Of a stretch of DNA of 6,153 nt, positions 1 to 6,029 are shown one piece after another (the first letter of the stretch is position 1; the number at the start of each line of letters is the position of its first letter). Below the pieces are notes generated by a model that was not told where the DNA came from, ran no database searches, and saw only the letters and a program-made list of their open reading frames with translations. Source of the stretch: JACZWZ01 sp036478235 (GTDB taxonomy: Bacteria > Actinomycetota > Acidimicrobiia > Spongiisociales > UBA11373); NCBI GenBank assembly GCA_036478235.1, contig JAZGDZ010000037.1:1-6153 (forward strand), written 5' to 3'. A program made the translations under genes and the position numbers.

Positions 1-644
1 CCGCTCCAGACGGGGTGCTTGCGCGTGGCGAAGGTCTTGGCGACCCCGACGGCGAACAGGGCGATGCCGGAGCCGGCGGCGGCGATGAACAGGCCCAGGC
101 CGGTGCTGTCCACGAAGAAGAAGGGAAGGACCGCAGGGAGCGATCCGGCAAGGAAGAGGAGGCCGGACAGGACCGCGGCCGTGTACGGGGAACGCCTTTC
201 CTCCTCCACAACGCCGAACTCGAGGGCCATCATGACCCTGAGGAAGGCTTCGTCGTCCCCATCGAGCGCCACCACGATCCGTTCGACGTCGTCGCCTCCC
301 AAGCCCATGTCCCCGAACATCTCTCGTATCTCGTCGCGCTCGATGTCGCGATGGAACTCGAGATGTTCCCGCTCCAGTTCCATCTCGGAGTCGAAAACCT
401 CTTCCTGCGACTTGGTGGCGATGTACTCGCCCGCCGCCATCGAGATTGCTCCGGCGAAGGATGCGGCCAGACCGGCCAGCAGTACCTCACGTGCCGCGAA
501 CCCGCCCCCAACCACTGCGACGATGAGGAGGAAGATGGAGACCAACCCGTCGTTCACGCCGAGCACGATGTCCCGCACGTATTGCCGGGAGGGCCCGACG
601 TGAGGTCGGTAGGGAGGCGCGGCTGTGCCTTCGGTCGTTGACAT
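1..644 (-). CDS. VIT1/CCC1-family iron/manganese transporter (3' end outside window)
   Basis: Membrane protein of the VIT1/CCC1 family, which exports Fe(II) or Mn(II) from the cytoplasm. I translated the minus strand from the ATG at 644-642; 214 codons are visible and the frame is still open at base 1. Residues about 25-48 (DIVLGVNDGLVSIFLLIVAV) form TM1 with the family's conserved D-G pair. Residues 54-75 form TM2, ending in the hallmark ISMAAGEYIATKSQEE. Residues about 81-145 are an acidic, Glu/Met-rich cytoplasmic segment matching the family's metal-binding domain (EMELEREH, then RVMMALEFGVVEEE). TM3 and TM4 follow at about 150-172 and 177-197; a fifth TM helix would lie beyond the window. 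The gene is divergent from the M23 peptidase gene, 84 nt apart. There is no clear Shine-Dalgarno, but a TACACT hexamer lies 8 nt before the ATG. The family is clear; the metal specificity is not. Confidence 0.93.
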   Translation of the reverse strand, partial: MSTTEGTAAPPYRPHVGPSRQYVRDIVLGVNDGLVSIFLLIVAVVGGGFAAREVLLAGLAASFAGAISMAAGEYIATKSQEEVFDSEMELEREHLEFHRDIERDEIREMFGDMGLGGDDVERIVVALDGDDEAFLRVMMALEFGVVEEERRSPYTAAVLSGLLFLAGSLPAVLPFFFVDSTGLGLFIAAAGSGIALFAVGVAKTFATRKHPVWS

Positions 645-652
645 AGGTGGCG

Positions 653-658
653 AGTGTA
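653..658 (-). promoter_or_regulatory. Putative -10 element of a leaderless transcript for the VIT1/CCC1 gene
   Basis: On the minus strand TACACT (TAnnnT) ends 8 nt before the ATG at 644, so transcription would begin about 2 nt before or at the start codon. No convincing -35 lies 17 nt further upstream and there is no Shine-Dalgarno, which fits an actinobacterial leaderless mRNA. A six-base match alone is weak evidence. Confidence 0.35.
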
Positions 659-713
659 AGGACGGTCGGAGATGTGCCGGCCGTCGGCGCGCAATGAATG
701 TGCAGGACTGCCG

Positions 714-719
714 TAATCT
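714..719 (+). promoter_or_regulatory. Putative -10 element upstream of the M23 peptidase signal peptide start
   Basis: TAATCT (TAnnnT) ends 9 nt before the ATG at 729, leaving room for a leader of only about 2-3 nt. No -35 or Shine-Dalgarno is evident. The spacing supports 729 as the true start, in the frame that encodes the signal peptide, rather than a start in the frame of the peptidase body. Confidence 0.35.
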
Positions 720-728
720 TTGCGGTCG

Positions 729-866
729 ATGCGTGCCTTCGTCATCACTCTCCTCGCGATGTTCCTCGCCCTCCCCGCAGCCGCCGATGGAGCCGTCGGG
801 AGCGGAAGAAGCCATCCCGCTCCCCGAACTGACCGCGGAGGCGGAGGCGGAATTAGCCTTCTATGA
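729..866 (+). other. Signal-peptide ORF out of frame with the M23 peptidase body
   Basis: A 45-codon frame opens at ATG 729 and stops with TGA at 864-866. Its first 19 residues, MRAFVITLLAMFLALPAAA, make a textbook Sec signal peptide: an Arg, a hydrophobic core and an A-x-A cleavage site before DGA. After about base 800 its translation turns low-complexity (a Gly run) while the neighbouring frame (787-1611) becomes plausible protein. Removing one G from the GGG at 798-800 joins the two as ...ADGAVGAEEAIPLPEL... and gives a 293-residue secreted peptidase. I therefore read this as the displaced N-terminus of the M23 gene, not a separate gene. Confidence 0.6.
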
Positions 867-1611
867 GGCCGCTGCGGTGGTGGGCGGTGGAGCGGTTCAA
901 CTGGGCGGCTTCGACTTGTCGGCCCGTGTCGATGCCCGCATGGTGCGGGCCGACTTCTTCATTGGGAGCCTGCGGGCCCGCGCCCACGACACGCTGCACG
1001 CCCTGTTGCCGGACGATGTCGTGCACGTCGTCCTCGGGTTCGACACCTCGTTTGACTCGGTCGAGATCTCTGCGGCGCTCGACGCGTCGGACGTCCCGTC
1101 CGTCTCGGTGTGGGCGGCCGAGGCGATCGCCGCCGACTGGATGGCGTTCCAGGCCGCGGTGGAGAGATTGCGGAGCCTGGTCGAGCCCGACTCACCCGAG
1201 CGGGTGTGTCCGGTAGACGGATACACCCACTTCCGCGACGAGTGGCAGTTTGTGAGGCCCTGGGGCCGGATCCACAAGGGCGTGGACCTGCACGCCGAGC
1301 GAGGGACTCCCCTCGTGGCGATCGAAGACGGGGTGGTCATCCAGGCGAGCTGGCATTACCTGGGGGGTCGTCAGGTGTATATCAGGGCCGACTCGACCGG
1401 GGACGTCTACTACTACGCCCATCTCGACTACTGGCCGAAGTGGCTGTGGACGGGAACCCGGCTCGAGGCCGGCGACTATCTGGGCCTGGCCGGTTCATCC
1501 GGCAATGCCCACACCCCCCACCTTCACTTCGGGTGGATGCCACACTCGAGCGTGGTCGATCTCGACAACCTGGAGAACGCCTACACGCTGATGTACGAGC
1601 TCTGTTCTTAG
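787..1611 (+). CDS. M23 (LytM) family zinc metallopeptidase, probably frameshifted at its 5' end
   Basis: Peptidoglycan endopeptidase of family M23, expected to cut peptide cross-links outside the membrane. Counting from ATG 787 (274 aa), residues about 10-130 are an Ala/Glu-rich helical region of no recognised family. The LytM domain follows: HKGVD supplies Zn ligands H163 and D167, GTPLVAIEDGVV is the typical beta strand, and HTPHLHFG holds H245 and the metal-binding H247. All catalytic residues are present, so the domain should be active. Cys141 and Cys273, just before the stop, could form a disulfide. The frame stays open upstream to GTG 625, but that stretch is not protein-like. A proper signal peptide lies in another frame from ATG 729, so the authentic product probably starts there and the present sequence has an extra base near 798-800. 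No strong terminator follows; the pilin gene begins 142 nt downstream. Confidence 0.88.
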   Translation: MEPSGAEEAIPLPELTAEAEAELAFYEAAAVVGGGAVQLGGFDLSARVDARMVRADFFIGSLRARAHDTLHALLPDDVVHVVLGFDTSFDSVEISAALDASDVPSVSVWAAEAIAADWMAFQAAVERLRSLVEPDSPERVCPVDGYTHFRDEWQFVRPWGRIHKGVDLHAERGTPLVAIEDGVVIQASWHYLGGRQVYIRADSTGDVYYYAHLDYWPKWLWTGTRLEAGDYLGLAGSSGNAHTPHLHFGWMPHSSVVDLDNLENAYTLMYELCS

Positions 1612-1753
1612 GGGTCCGTCGGCCGATAGGCCCCCAGCCCAAGAGGAGTTCCAGTGGTTCGCGTACGAAGGCTGGGCCGCACCATGCGGATCGCTCATCC
1701 TGGTCGGCGAAGTGGCCGATATTGATCCTGTGGAGCTTCGGAGATCTAGCACG

Positions 1754-2221
1754 ATGAGGATGCGCCACGATGATGGATTCACGCTGATCGAGTTGATGGT
1801 CGTAGTGATGATCATCGCGGTGCTGCTGGCGATCGCCATCCCGAGCTTCCTGGGGTTTCGCAAGAGCGCTCAAGATCGGGCCGCTCAGGCAACGTTGATC
1901 GCGGCCGAGAAGACGGCTCGTCAGATTGCCCTCGAAGACGAGGTGTTCCCAAGCACCAACGACTCGGTCACACTTTTGAATACGCTGGAACCAGCCTTCA
2001 CCTGGGTTAGGCACAAGGTGCCCTCGACCGACCCAGGGGTTATCTCGGTCGATGAAGACAACAATGGAGCGGATCTGAATTTCGCTGTGCTGTCGGACTC
2101 AGGCACTTGTTGGTATCTGAGGGTGAATGCGGGCGGGCTCGCCTCGGAGCGCAGCTTCGACACGAGCGTGGCTTCATGCGAATCGCACGACTTTCAGAAT
2201 GATGTCCCTCTTGGCTGGTAG
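1754..2221 (+). CDS. Type IV pilin-like prepilin (N-methylation/cleavage motif)
   Basis: A 155-residue prepilin-type protein. The leader MRMRHDDG is short and charged and ends in the Gly before the cleavage site. The mature protein starts FTLIELMVVVMIIAV, with the invariant Glu at +5 (E13), followed by a hydrophobic helix to about residue 34. That is the class III signal processed by PilD-type peptidase, with Phe1 methylation. The C-terminal head has two cysteines (C119, C142) that could form the D-region disulfide. ATG 1754 is chosen because it gives a normal short leader and has GGAG at 1740-1743, 10 nt upstream. GTG 1712 would lengthen the leader, and ATG 1760 is a close alternative. No pilus assembly genes (PilB, PilC, PilD, PilM-PilQ) are nearby, so the assembly machinery must be elsewhere. 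It could be a major pilin, a minor pilin or a pseudopilin. The gap upstream (1612-1753) holds a weak 7-bp stem (1633-1639 with 1670-1676) and no recognised RNA. Confidence 0.9.
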   Translation: MRMRHDDGFTLIELMVVVMIIAVLLAIAIPSFLGFRKSAQDRAAQATLIAAEKTARQIALEDEVFPSTNDSVTLLNTLEPAFTWVRHKVPSTDPGVISVDEDNNGADLNFAVLSDSGTCWYLRVNAGGLASERSFDTSVASCESHDFQNDVPLGW

Positions 2222-2363
2222 ACGGTGCGCCGGCAGGCGGCTGCTCTCGTCGTTCCCTTCTGAGTCTCAGATCGTGGGTTGATCCGGCATCCCTGATCCA
2301 CCAGATCATCTACACCCGGCGGCCTCCGTGTTGATCGGCTCTTCGGCTGACGTAGGACACAGC

Positions 2364-2380
2364 GCCGCCCGGAGGGCGGC
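2364..2380. terminator. GC-rich hairpin between convergent pilin and surE genes
   Basis: A perfect 7-bp stem (GCCGCCC / GGGCGGC) closes a 3-nt GGA loop, 14 nt past the surE stop on the minus strand and 142 nt past the pilin stop on the plus strand. There is no T-tract on either side, as is common for actinobacterial hairpin terminators. Position favours a role for surE. Apart from a small odd palindrome, the rest of 2222-2394 shows nothing I recognise. Confidence 0.5.
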
Positions 2381-2394
2381 ACCGTATCCCGGGG

Positions 2395-3180
2395 TCAGTT
2401 CAGCAGGGCCTCGGCTAGGGCGAGCCCGATCTCGGAATAGCCGGTCCCGCCCACGGGAGTCACGGCGATGATTCCCTGTGTGGCGGCCTCGATGTCGGTG
2501 CCGTTCATGTCGGCTCCGTTTTCGACGAGGCCGCCGAAGGTGTGCATGAACACGTTCGGCTCGGTCTGGGCGAAGAGCCGGTCGTATCCCACTTGGGCGA
2601 CCGTCGTGATCCGCCTCGGGGTGGATTCGTCGGCGTCGTCGGGGAGGCCGACGCTGACTGCACCGGAGGCGCCGCTGCCCAGCAGTGTGGAGACCATCGA
2701 GGTGGCGAGCCGGGCCGTGCGCCTCCAGGTGGAAAGCGATTCCTCGGATTCGGCCCACCGCTTCCACTCGGGCCATGAGCCACCGGTGGTTCCCATCGAG
2801 AAGGCGACCGAAGGCACCCCTGAGATGGCGCCTTCGAGGGCGGCACCCACCGTCCCGCTCGACTGCAGATAGGCGGCACCATGGTTGTACCCGAGGTTGA
2901 TCCCGCTGACCACGATGTCGGGCCTGCCTTCGAAGAGGGCGTGCACCCCGAGCTGGACGCAATCGGCGGGGTATCCGGTCGTGGTGTGGAACACGCGACC
3001 GGCGACCTCCACGCGCCTCACCTCCACCGGATCGAACCGGGTGATCGCCTTTCCCACCCAGGAGCGCTCCGTGTCGGGAACCACGATCTCGAGGTCGCCG
3101 ATCTCGGCGAGTGCGTCGGCGAAAGACGGCAGCCCGCGGGCATCGACGCCGTCGTCGTTGGTGAGGAGGATGAAGGGCAT
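2395..3180 (-). CDS. surE: 5'/3'-nucleotidase SurE
   Basis: SurE-family acid phosphatase, 261 aa, which removes phosphate from 5'- and 3'-nucleoside monophosphates with a divalent metal in the cytoplasm. The start MPFILLTNDDG is the family N-terminus, with metal ligands D9 and D10. S40 lies in DTERSWVGKAIT, the position of the canonical phosphate-binding Ser loop. TTGYPADCV (67-75) corresponds to the GTPADCV motif. SGINLGYN (92-99) carries metal ligand N95, and SSGTVGAALEG (107-117) is the last core motif. Residues about 130-160 (SWPEWKRWAE) and the C-terminal part are as expected for the dimer-swap regions. The frame is open upstream to 3246, but that adds no conserved sequence. The S40 loop reads S-W-V-G instead of the usual S-G-x-S. 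The gene stands alone, divergent from the lipoprotein gene, without pcm or rpoS neighbours. Confidence 0.95.
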   Translation of the reverse strand: MPFILLTNDDGVDARGLPSFADALAEIGDLEIVVPDTERSWVGKAITRFDPVEVRRVEVAGRVFHTTTGYPADCVQLGVHALFEGRPDIVVSGINLGYNHGAAYLQSSGTVGAALEGAISGVPSVAFSMGTTGGSWPEWKRWAESEESLSTWRRTARLATSMVSTLLGSGASGAVSVGLPDDADESTPRRITTVAQVGYDRLFAQTEPNVFMHTFGGLVENGADMNGTDIEAATQGIIAVTPVGGTGYSEIGLALAEALLN

Positions 3181-3186
3181 CACGGC

Positions 3187-3192
3187 ACGGTA
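3187..3192 (-). promoter_or_regulatory. Putative -10 element of a leaderless surE transcript
   Basis: On the minus strand TACCGT (TAnnnT) ends exactly 6 nt before the surE ATG at 3180, which would put the transcription start on or next to the A of the ATG. No Shine-Dalgarno is present between them. The match is short and unsupported by a -35. Confidence 0.35.
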
Positions 3193-3219
3193 GTGGTCCA
3201 GTCGGAGCCTCTCGGATTT

Positions 3220-3247
3220 AGTCCCCAGTCGGCAGTCCCCAGTCACC
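3220..3247 (+). repeat. Left array of 7-bp tandem repeats (AGTCnnC)
   Basis: Four contiguous heptamers: AGTCCCC, AGTCGGC, AGTCCCC, AGTCACC. The 11-mer AGTCCCCAGTC occurs twice with a 14-bp period (3220-3230 and 3234-3244). The array lies 40 nt upstream of the surE start. It is the mirror partner of the array at 3273-3307; AGTCACCAG at 3241-3249 is exactly complementary to CTGGTGACT at 3299-3307. Confidence 0.75.
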
Positions 3248-3272
3248 AGCGAATGTCTGAGGCGCGCCGTAG

Positions 3273-3307
3273 CGGGACTGGAGGCTGGAAGCTGGAGACT
3301 GGTGACT
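3273..3307 (-). repeat. Right array of 7-bp tandem repeats, opposite orientation
   Basis: Read on the minus strand from 3307 downward: AGTCACC, AGTCTCC, AGCTTCC, AGCCTCC, AGTCCCG. These are five degenerate copies of the heptamer that forms the left array. The two arrays face each other across about 25 nt (3248-3272) that include the palindrome GGCGCGCC at 3261-3268. The array sits 75 nt upstream of the lipoprotein start, in non-coding sequence. Confidence 0.7.
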
Positions 3308-3381
3308 CGGGCTCCCCGGGAACCTCACCACGCGGAGTTACCGTCTTAGCTGCGATTCACGCACCAATACTTGGAGAGACC

Positions 3382-5625
3382 ATGCGCAGGACCATCGCCC
3401 TAATCGCCAGCCTCGTGATCGTCATGTCGGCCTGCACCGACGACGACGCAATCCCCAGGGATCGCTCGGGAGCAGACACCGGCATTTCCGCCGTTGCCGC
3501 TCGTTTCGATCCGGACTCGATCCAATTCGCCGCAACGCTCACGCGGTTCGACGTCTGTTCGGACGTCCTCGACCACTTCAAGGCCGAGGCGCTGGCGCGG
3601 GTCGGTCCCTACGGCCTGAACGGCGGGGGTGGATTCTTTCCACAGCCGTTCTTCGAGGCAGAGCTTTCCCTCGCCGAGGATGCGGCCGTAGTGGGCGGCG
3701 ATTTCGGCGCACCGGCGACCGCCACGGGGGAGTTCAGGGAGGGAATCGACTTCTCCGGCTCCAACGTGCAGGTGGCCGGTGTCGACGAGCCGGACATCAT
3801 CAAGACCGACGGTTCGCGGATCCTTGCCTTCGTCAACCAGCAGCTGGTGTATGTCGATGTCTCGGGAAGGTCGGCCCGTTTGATGGGCACGCTGTATCTC
3901 CCCGGTTGGGACCACCGATTCTTCATGGACGGAGACATCGCGATCGTCTTCGCCCGCGGGGACGGCTATTCGACCCCCATCGCAGAGACTGCCGAGACCA
4001 GCATTGCACCCTATACGGGTCCGACGACGCTCGTCTTCGAGATCGATCTGTCCGACCCCGACGACCTCGAGGTGCGCCGCACTCTCCGCATCGACGGGAC
4101 CTACCTGAGCGCTCGCTCGGTGGAAGGAACGGTCCGGCTGGTCATCTCGGCTTTCCCGGCCAACCTGCCGTTCGTCTACCCGTCCAGCTCCGCCGCCGAG
4201 GACCTCGCAACAGAGACCAATCGCCGGGTCATTGCAGACTCCACGATCGAGGCATGGCTGCCCGACTACACGCTTGTGGCCGGTACCGACGGCAAGACGC
4301 TCGCCACCGGCCTCATCGTCGATTGTGGCCGGGTTCACGCTCCAGCCGAGTTCGCCGGGTTCGACACGTTGGCGGTCCTGACAGTCGGCATGGCTGACGG
4401 CCTGGGCGATATCGCCGGGTCCGCCGTGATAGCCCAGGGTCAGACCGTCTACGCCTCCACCGAGAACCTGTACGTGGCCACCAATGTTTGGGTGCCCAAC
4501 GAGGTCTGGGGAACGGATGTGGTTCTTCGCATCGAGCAGGAGTACGAGACGGCTATTCACAAGTTCGACATCTCGACCGGCGGACCGGCCGAGTACCGGG
4601 CATCAGGATCGGTACGAGGGAATTTGCTGAACCAGTTCGCCATGGATGAGTACAAGGGGAACCTGAGGGTGGCGACCACCGATGGTCCTCCCTGGGGGTT
4701 CGACGAGAAGGCGGAATCGCGAGTGGCCGTGCTGCAGGAGCGCGACGGCGCTCTCGAGGAGATCGGGAGCGTTGGCGACATGGGCCGCGGTGAGCGCATC
4801 TTCTCGGTGCGGTTCATAGGTGACGCCGCCTACGTCGTCACCTTCCGTCAGGTGGACCCCTTCTACGTCGTCGACCTCAGCGATCCGGAGGCCCCGAAGG
4901 TCGCCGGCGAACTGAAGATCGCCGGCTACTCGGGTTATCTCCATCCGGTCGGAGATAATCTCATCCTCGGCGTCGGACAGGACGCGACGGAGGATGGCTT
5001 CACCACCGGAGCCAAGGCGACCATGTTCGACGTCAGCGATCCGGCCAAACCGCGGGAGCTGTCCACATGGACGATGGAGGGTGGCTACAGCGACGTCGAG
5101 TGGGACCATCTGGCCTTCCTGTACTGGCCACCGGACGAGATCGCGGTGCTGCCGATCCAGTCGTGGCAGACGCAGTTCTTCGGAGCGGTCGTGCTCAAGA
5201 CCGACGACGGACTACGCGAGTTCGGTCGGATCACGCACTCCCTCGATGGTGGCGCGACCAAGTCGGATTGCCGAGTGCTCACGCCGGAAGAGCTGCGGGC
5301 GCTCGACGCCGGCTTCGAGGAGGAGTTCGGTGTGATCGTCCAGGTCTGCGGCGAGGACGAGCGCGGCGGGGTCGCCGGCCACTCGTGTGAGTCGATGCCG
5401 TTCGACGAGATCGTGAACATGGCGGCCGAAGAAGGTGTCGACCTCACCACGATCATGAGTGAGGGTGACCGGCTCGAGATCTGCTGGCCCGACTTCGGGG
5501 ACCAGGATCCCCCGATCCTTCGTTCGTTGGTCATCGGTGACACGCTGTGGACACTCTCGTGGCGTTCACTGCAGGCGAACTCGATCGACGACCTCGACGT
5601 GGAGCAGCAGATTCGGCTCGGCTGA
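3382..5625 (+). CDS. Secreted lipoprotein with PF09826-type beta-propeller
   Basis: A 747-residue exported protein. ATG 3382 is preceded by GGAGAG at 3373-3378 and opens a lipoprotein signal: RR, a hydrophobic stretch, then VMSAC with the lipidated Cys at residue 18. The frame is open upstream to 2881, but that part is antisense to surE. The family signature SNVQVAGVDEPDIIKTDG (127-144) begins the propeller. Repeated blades follow, including FYVVDLSDPEAPKVAGEL and YSGYLHPVGDNLILGVGQD (about 515-533), then FDVSDPAKP (549-557), and a last blade ILRSLVIGDTLWTLSWRSL (about 712-730). These match the family called beta-propeller domain (PF09826), whose biochemical function is unknown. Between the blade ending at THSLDG (about 618-623) and residue 710 lies a stretch of about 85 residues with four cysteines (630, 656, 669, 701); the other mature cysteines are 59 and 315. 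A surface-anchored binding or scaffold role is likely but unproven. Confidence 0.92.
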   Translation: MRRTIALIASLVIVMSACTDDDAIPRDRSGADTGISAVAARFDPDSIQFAATLTRFDVCSDVLDHFKAEALARVGPYGLNGGGGFFPQPFFEAELSLAEDAAVVGGDFGAPATATGEFREGIDFSGSNVQVAGVDEPDIIKTDGSRILAFVNQQLVYVDVSGRSARLMGTLYLPGWDHRFFMDGDIAIVFARGDGYSTPIAETAETSIAPYTGPTTLVFEIDLSDPDDLEVRRTLRIDGTYLSARSVEGTVRLVISAFPANLPFVYPSSSAAEDLATETNRRVIADSTIEAWLPDYTLVAGTDGKTLATGLIVDCGRVHAPAEFAGFDTLAVLTVGMADGLGDIAGSAVIAQGQTVYASTENLYVATNVWVPNEVWGTDVVLRIEQEYETAIHKFDISTGGPAEYRASGSVRGNLLNQFAMDEYKGNLRVATTDGPPWGFDEKAESRVAVLQERDGALEEIGSVGDMGRGERIFSVRFIGDAAYVVTFRQVDPFYVVDLSDPEAPKVAGELKIAGYSGYLHPVGDNLILGVGQDATEDGFTTGAKATMFDVSDPAKPRELSTWTMEGGYSDVEWDHLAFLYWPPDEIAVLPIQSWQTQFFGAVVLKTDDGLREFGRITHSLDGGATKSDCRVLTPEELRALDAGFEEEFGVIVQVCGEDERGGVAGHSCESMPFDEIVNMAAEEGVDLTTIMSEGDRLEICWPDFGDQDPPILRSLVIGDTLWTLSWRSLQANSIDDLDVEQQIRLG

Positions 5626-5642
5626 CCGACCGGAGCAGCAAG

Positions 5643-5673
5643 GGCACGGGGCGGTCTGTGACCGCCCCGTGCC
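5643..5673. terminator. Strong hairpin, probable bidirectional terminator
   Basis: A perfect 14-bp stem, 5643-5656 with 5660-5673 (GGCACGGGGCGGTC paired with its complement), closes a 3-nt TGT loop. It starts 17 nt after the lipoprotein stop on the plus strand and ends 19 nt below the stop of the convergent PGPGW gene. It can terminate both transcripts. No T-tract follows on either strand, as often seen in high-GC actinobacteria. Confidence 0.8.
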
Positions 5674-5692
5674 GCGTTCCGGGGAGGAGACG

Positions 5693-5935
5693 CTAATCCT
5701 CGTTTCTGGATCGAGGTCGTAGAACCCCGAGAGCCGCCCGCTTGCCGCGATCCGCCAACCGGCGTGCCCGCGGGTATTCCGAGCCCAGCATCGTGAGACC
5801 GGCAAAGACGACGAGCCAGCCGGGCCCGGGGAGGGGGATGAGGGCGATACCGACGGCGATCGTGACGACGCCGGCGGCGCCGACCCAGGCCTTGCGGGCA
5901 GTGCGCTTGATACGGTTGCGGCTCTGCTCGGTCAC
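5693..5935 (-). CDS. Small PGPGW-motif transmembrane protein
   Basis: An 80-residue integral membrane protein of the PGPGW family (PF09656; longer relatives fall in TIGR02611), function unknown. From GTG 5935 the N-terminus is short and basic (RNRIKRTARK), followed by a hydrophobic segment at 17-33, the name-giving motif LPGPGWLVVFAGLTMLGSEY (PGPGW at 36-40) and an Arg/Lys-rich C-terminal tail. I prefer the GTG because the longer frame from ATG 6061 adds 42 mostly Arg/Ser/Pro residues with no family match and runs over the insertion-sequence border and a hairpin. No convincing Shine-Dalgarno precedes the GTG (AAAGGG lies 16 nt away), so the exact start is uncertain. It is convergent with the lipoprotein gene, and the transposase gene lies upstream on the same strand; a nearby insertion may have changed its promoter. 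Confidence 0.82.
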   Translation of the reverse strand: MTEQSRNRIKRTARKAWVGAAGVVTIAVGIALIPLPGPGWLVVFAGLTMLGSEYPRARRLADRGKRAALGVLRPRSRNED

Positions 5936-5975
5936 GCCGGTTTGACTCGCGCCCTTTCTATTTGGTGACGTACTT

Positions 5976-6010
5976 CTTGCTCCCCGCCTCAGCGGGAGGC
6001 GGCGAGCAAG
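5976..6010. repeat. Imperfect 35-bp inverted repeat between PGPGW and transposase genes
   Basis: Outer arms CTTGCTC (5976-5982) and GAGCAAG (6004-6010) pair perfectly. Inside them CCCGC (5983-5987) and GCGGG (5992-5996) pair around a CTCA loop, leaving a 7-nt bulge (5997-6003). No T-tract adjoins it on either side. It may terminate transposase readthrough or be part of the insertion-sequence border; neither is proven. Confidence 0.5.
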
Positions 6011-6029
6011 GAAAGACTCCCCCCTTGGG

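Noticed and set aside
15..641. Two long plus-strand frames over the first 640 bases
   Set aside because: Their translations are low-complexity and match no family, while the minus strand of the same region encodes a complete VIT1/CCC1 pattern with TM helices and the metal-binding segment.
1612..1753. Possible c-di-GMP (GEMM) riboswitch upstream of the pilin
   Set aside because: Pilin genes are sometimes controlled this way, but the conserved core around GCAAAGCC and the tetraloop-receptor pair of stems are not present.
2259..2271. Odd palindrome TCTGAG-T-CTCAGA downstream of the pilin
   Set aside because: Six-bp arms with a single central base are too short for a terminator and the site occurs once, away from any promoter; no supported role.
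787..3180. Resemblance to the E. coli surE-pcm-nlpD-rpoS cluster (SurE plus an M23 protein)
   Set aside because: The two genes are on opposite strands, separated by a pilin, with no pcm or rpoS; the M23 protein lacks a LysM domain. The proximity looks accidental.
2881..3381. Upstream in-frame extension of the lipoprotein (167 extra codons)
   Set aside because: It is antisense to the conserved N-terminus of SurE and would bury the lipoprotein signal peptide; ATG 3382 has a Shine-Dalgarno and a lipobox.
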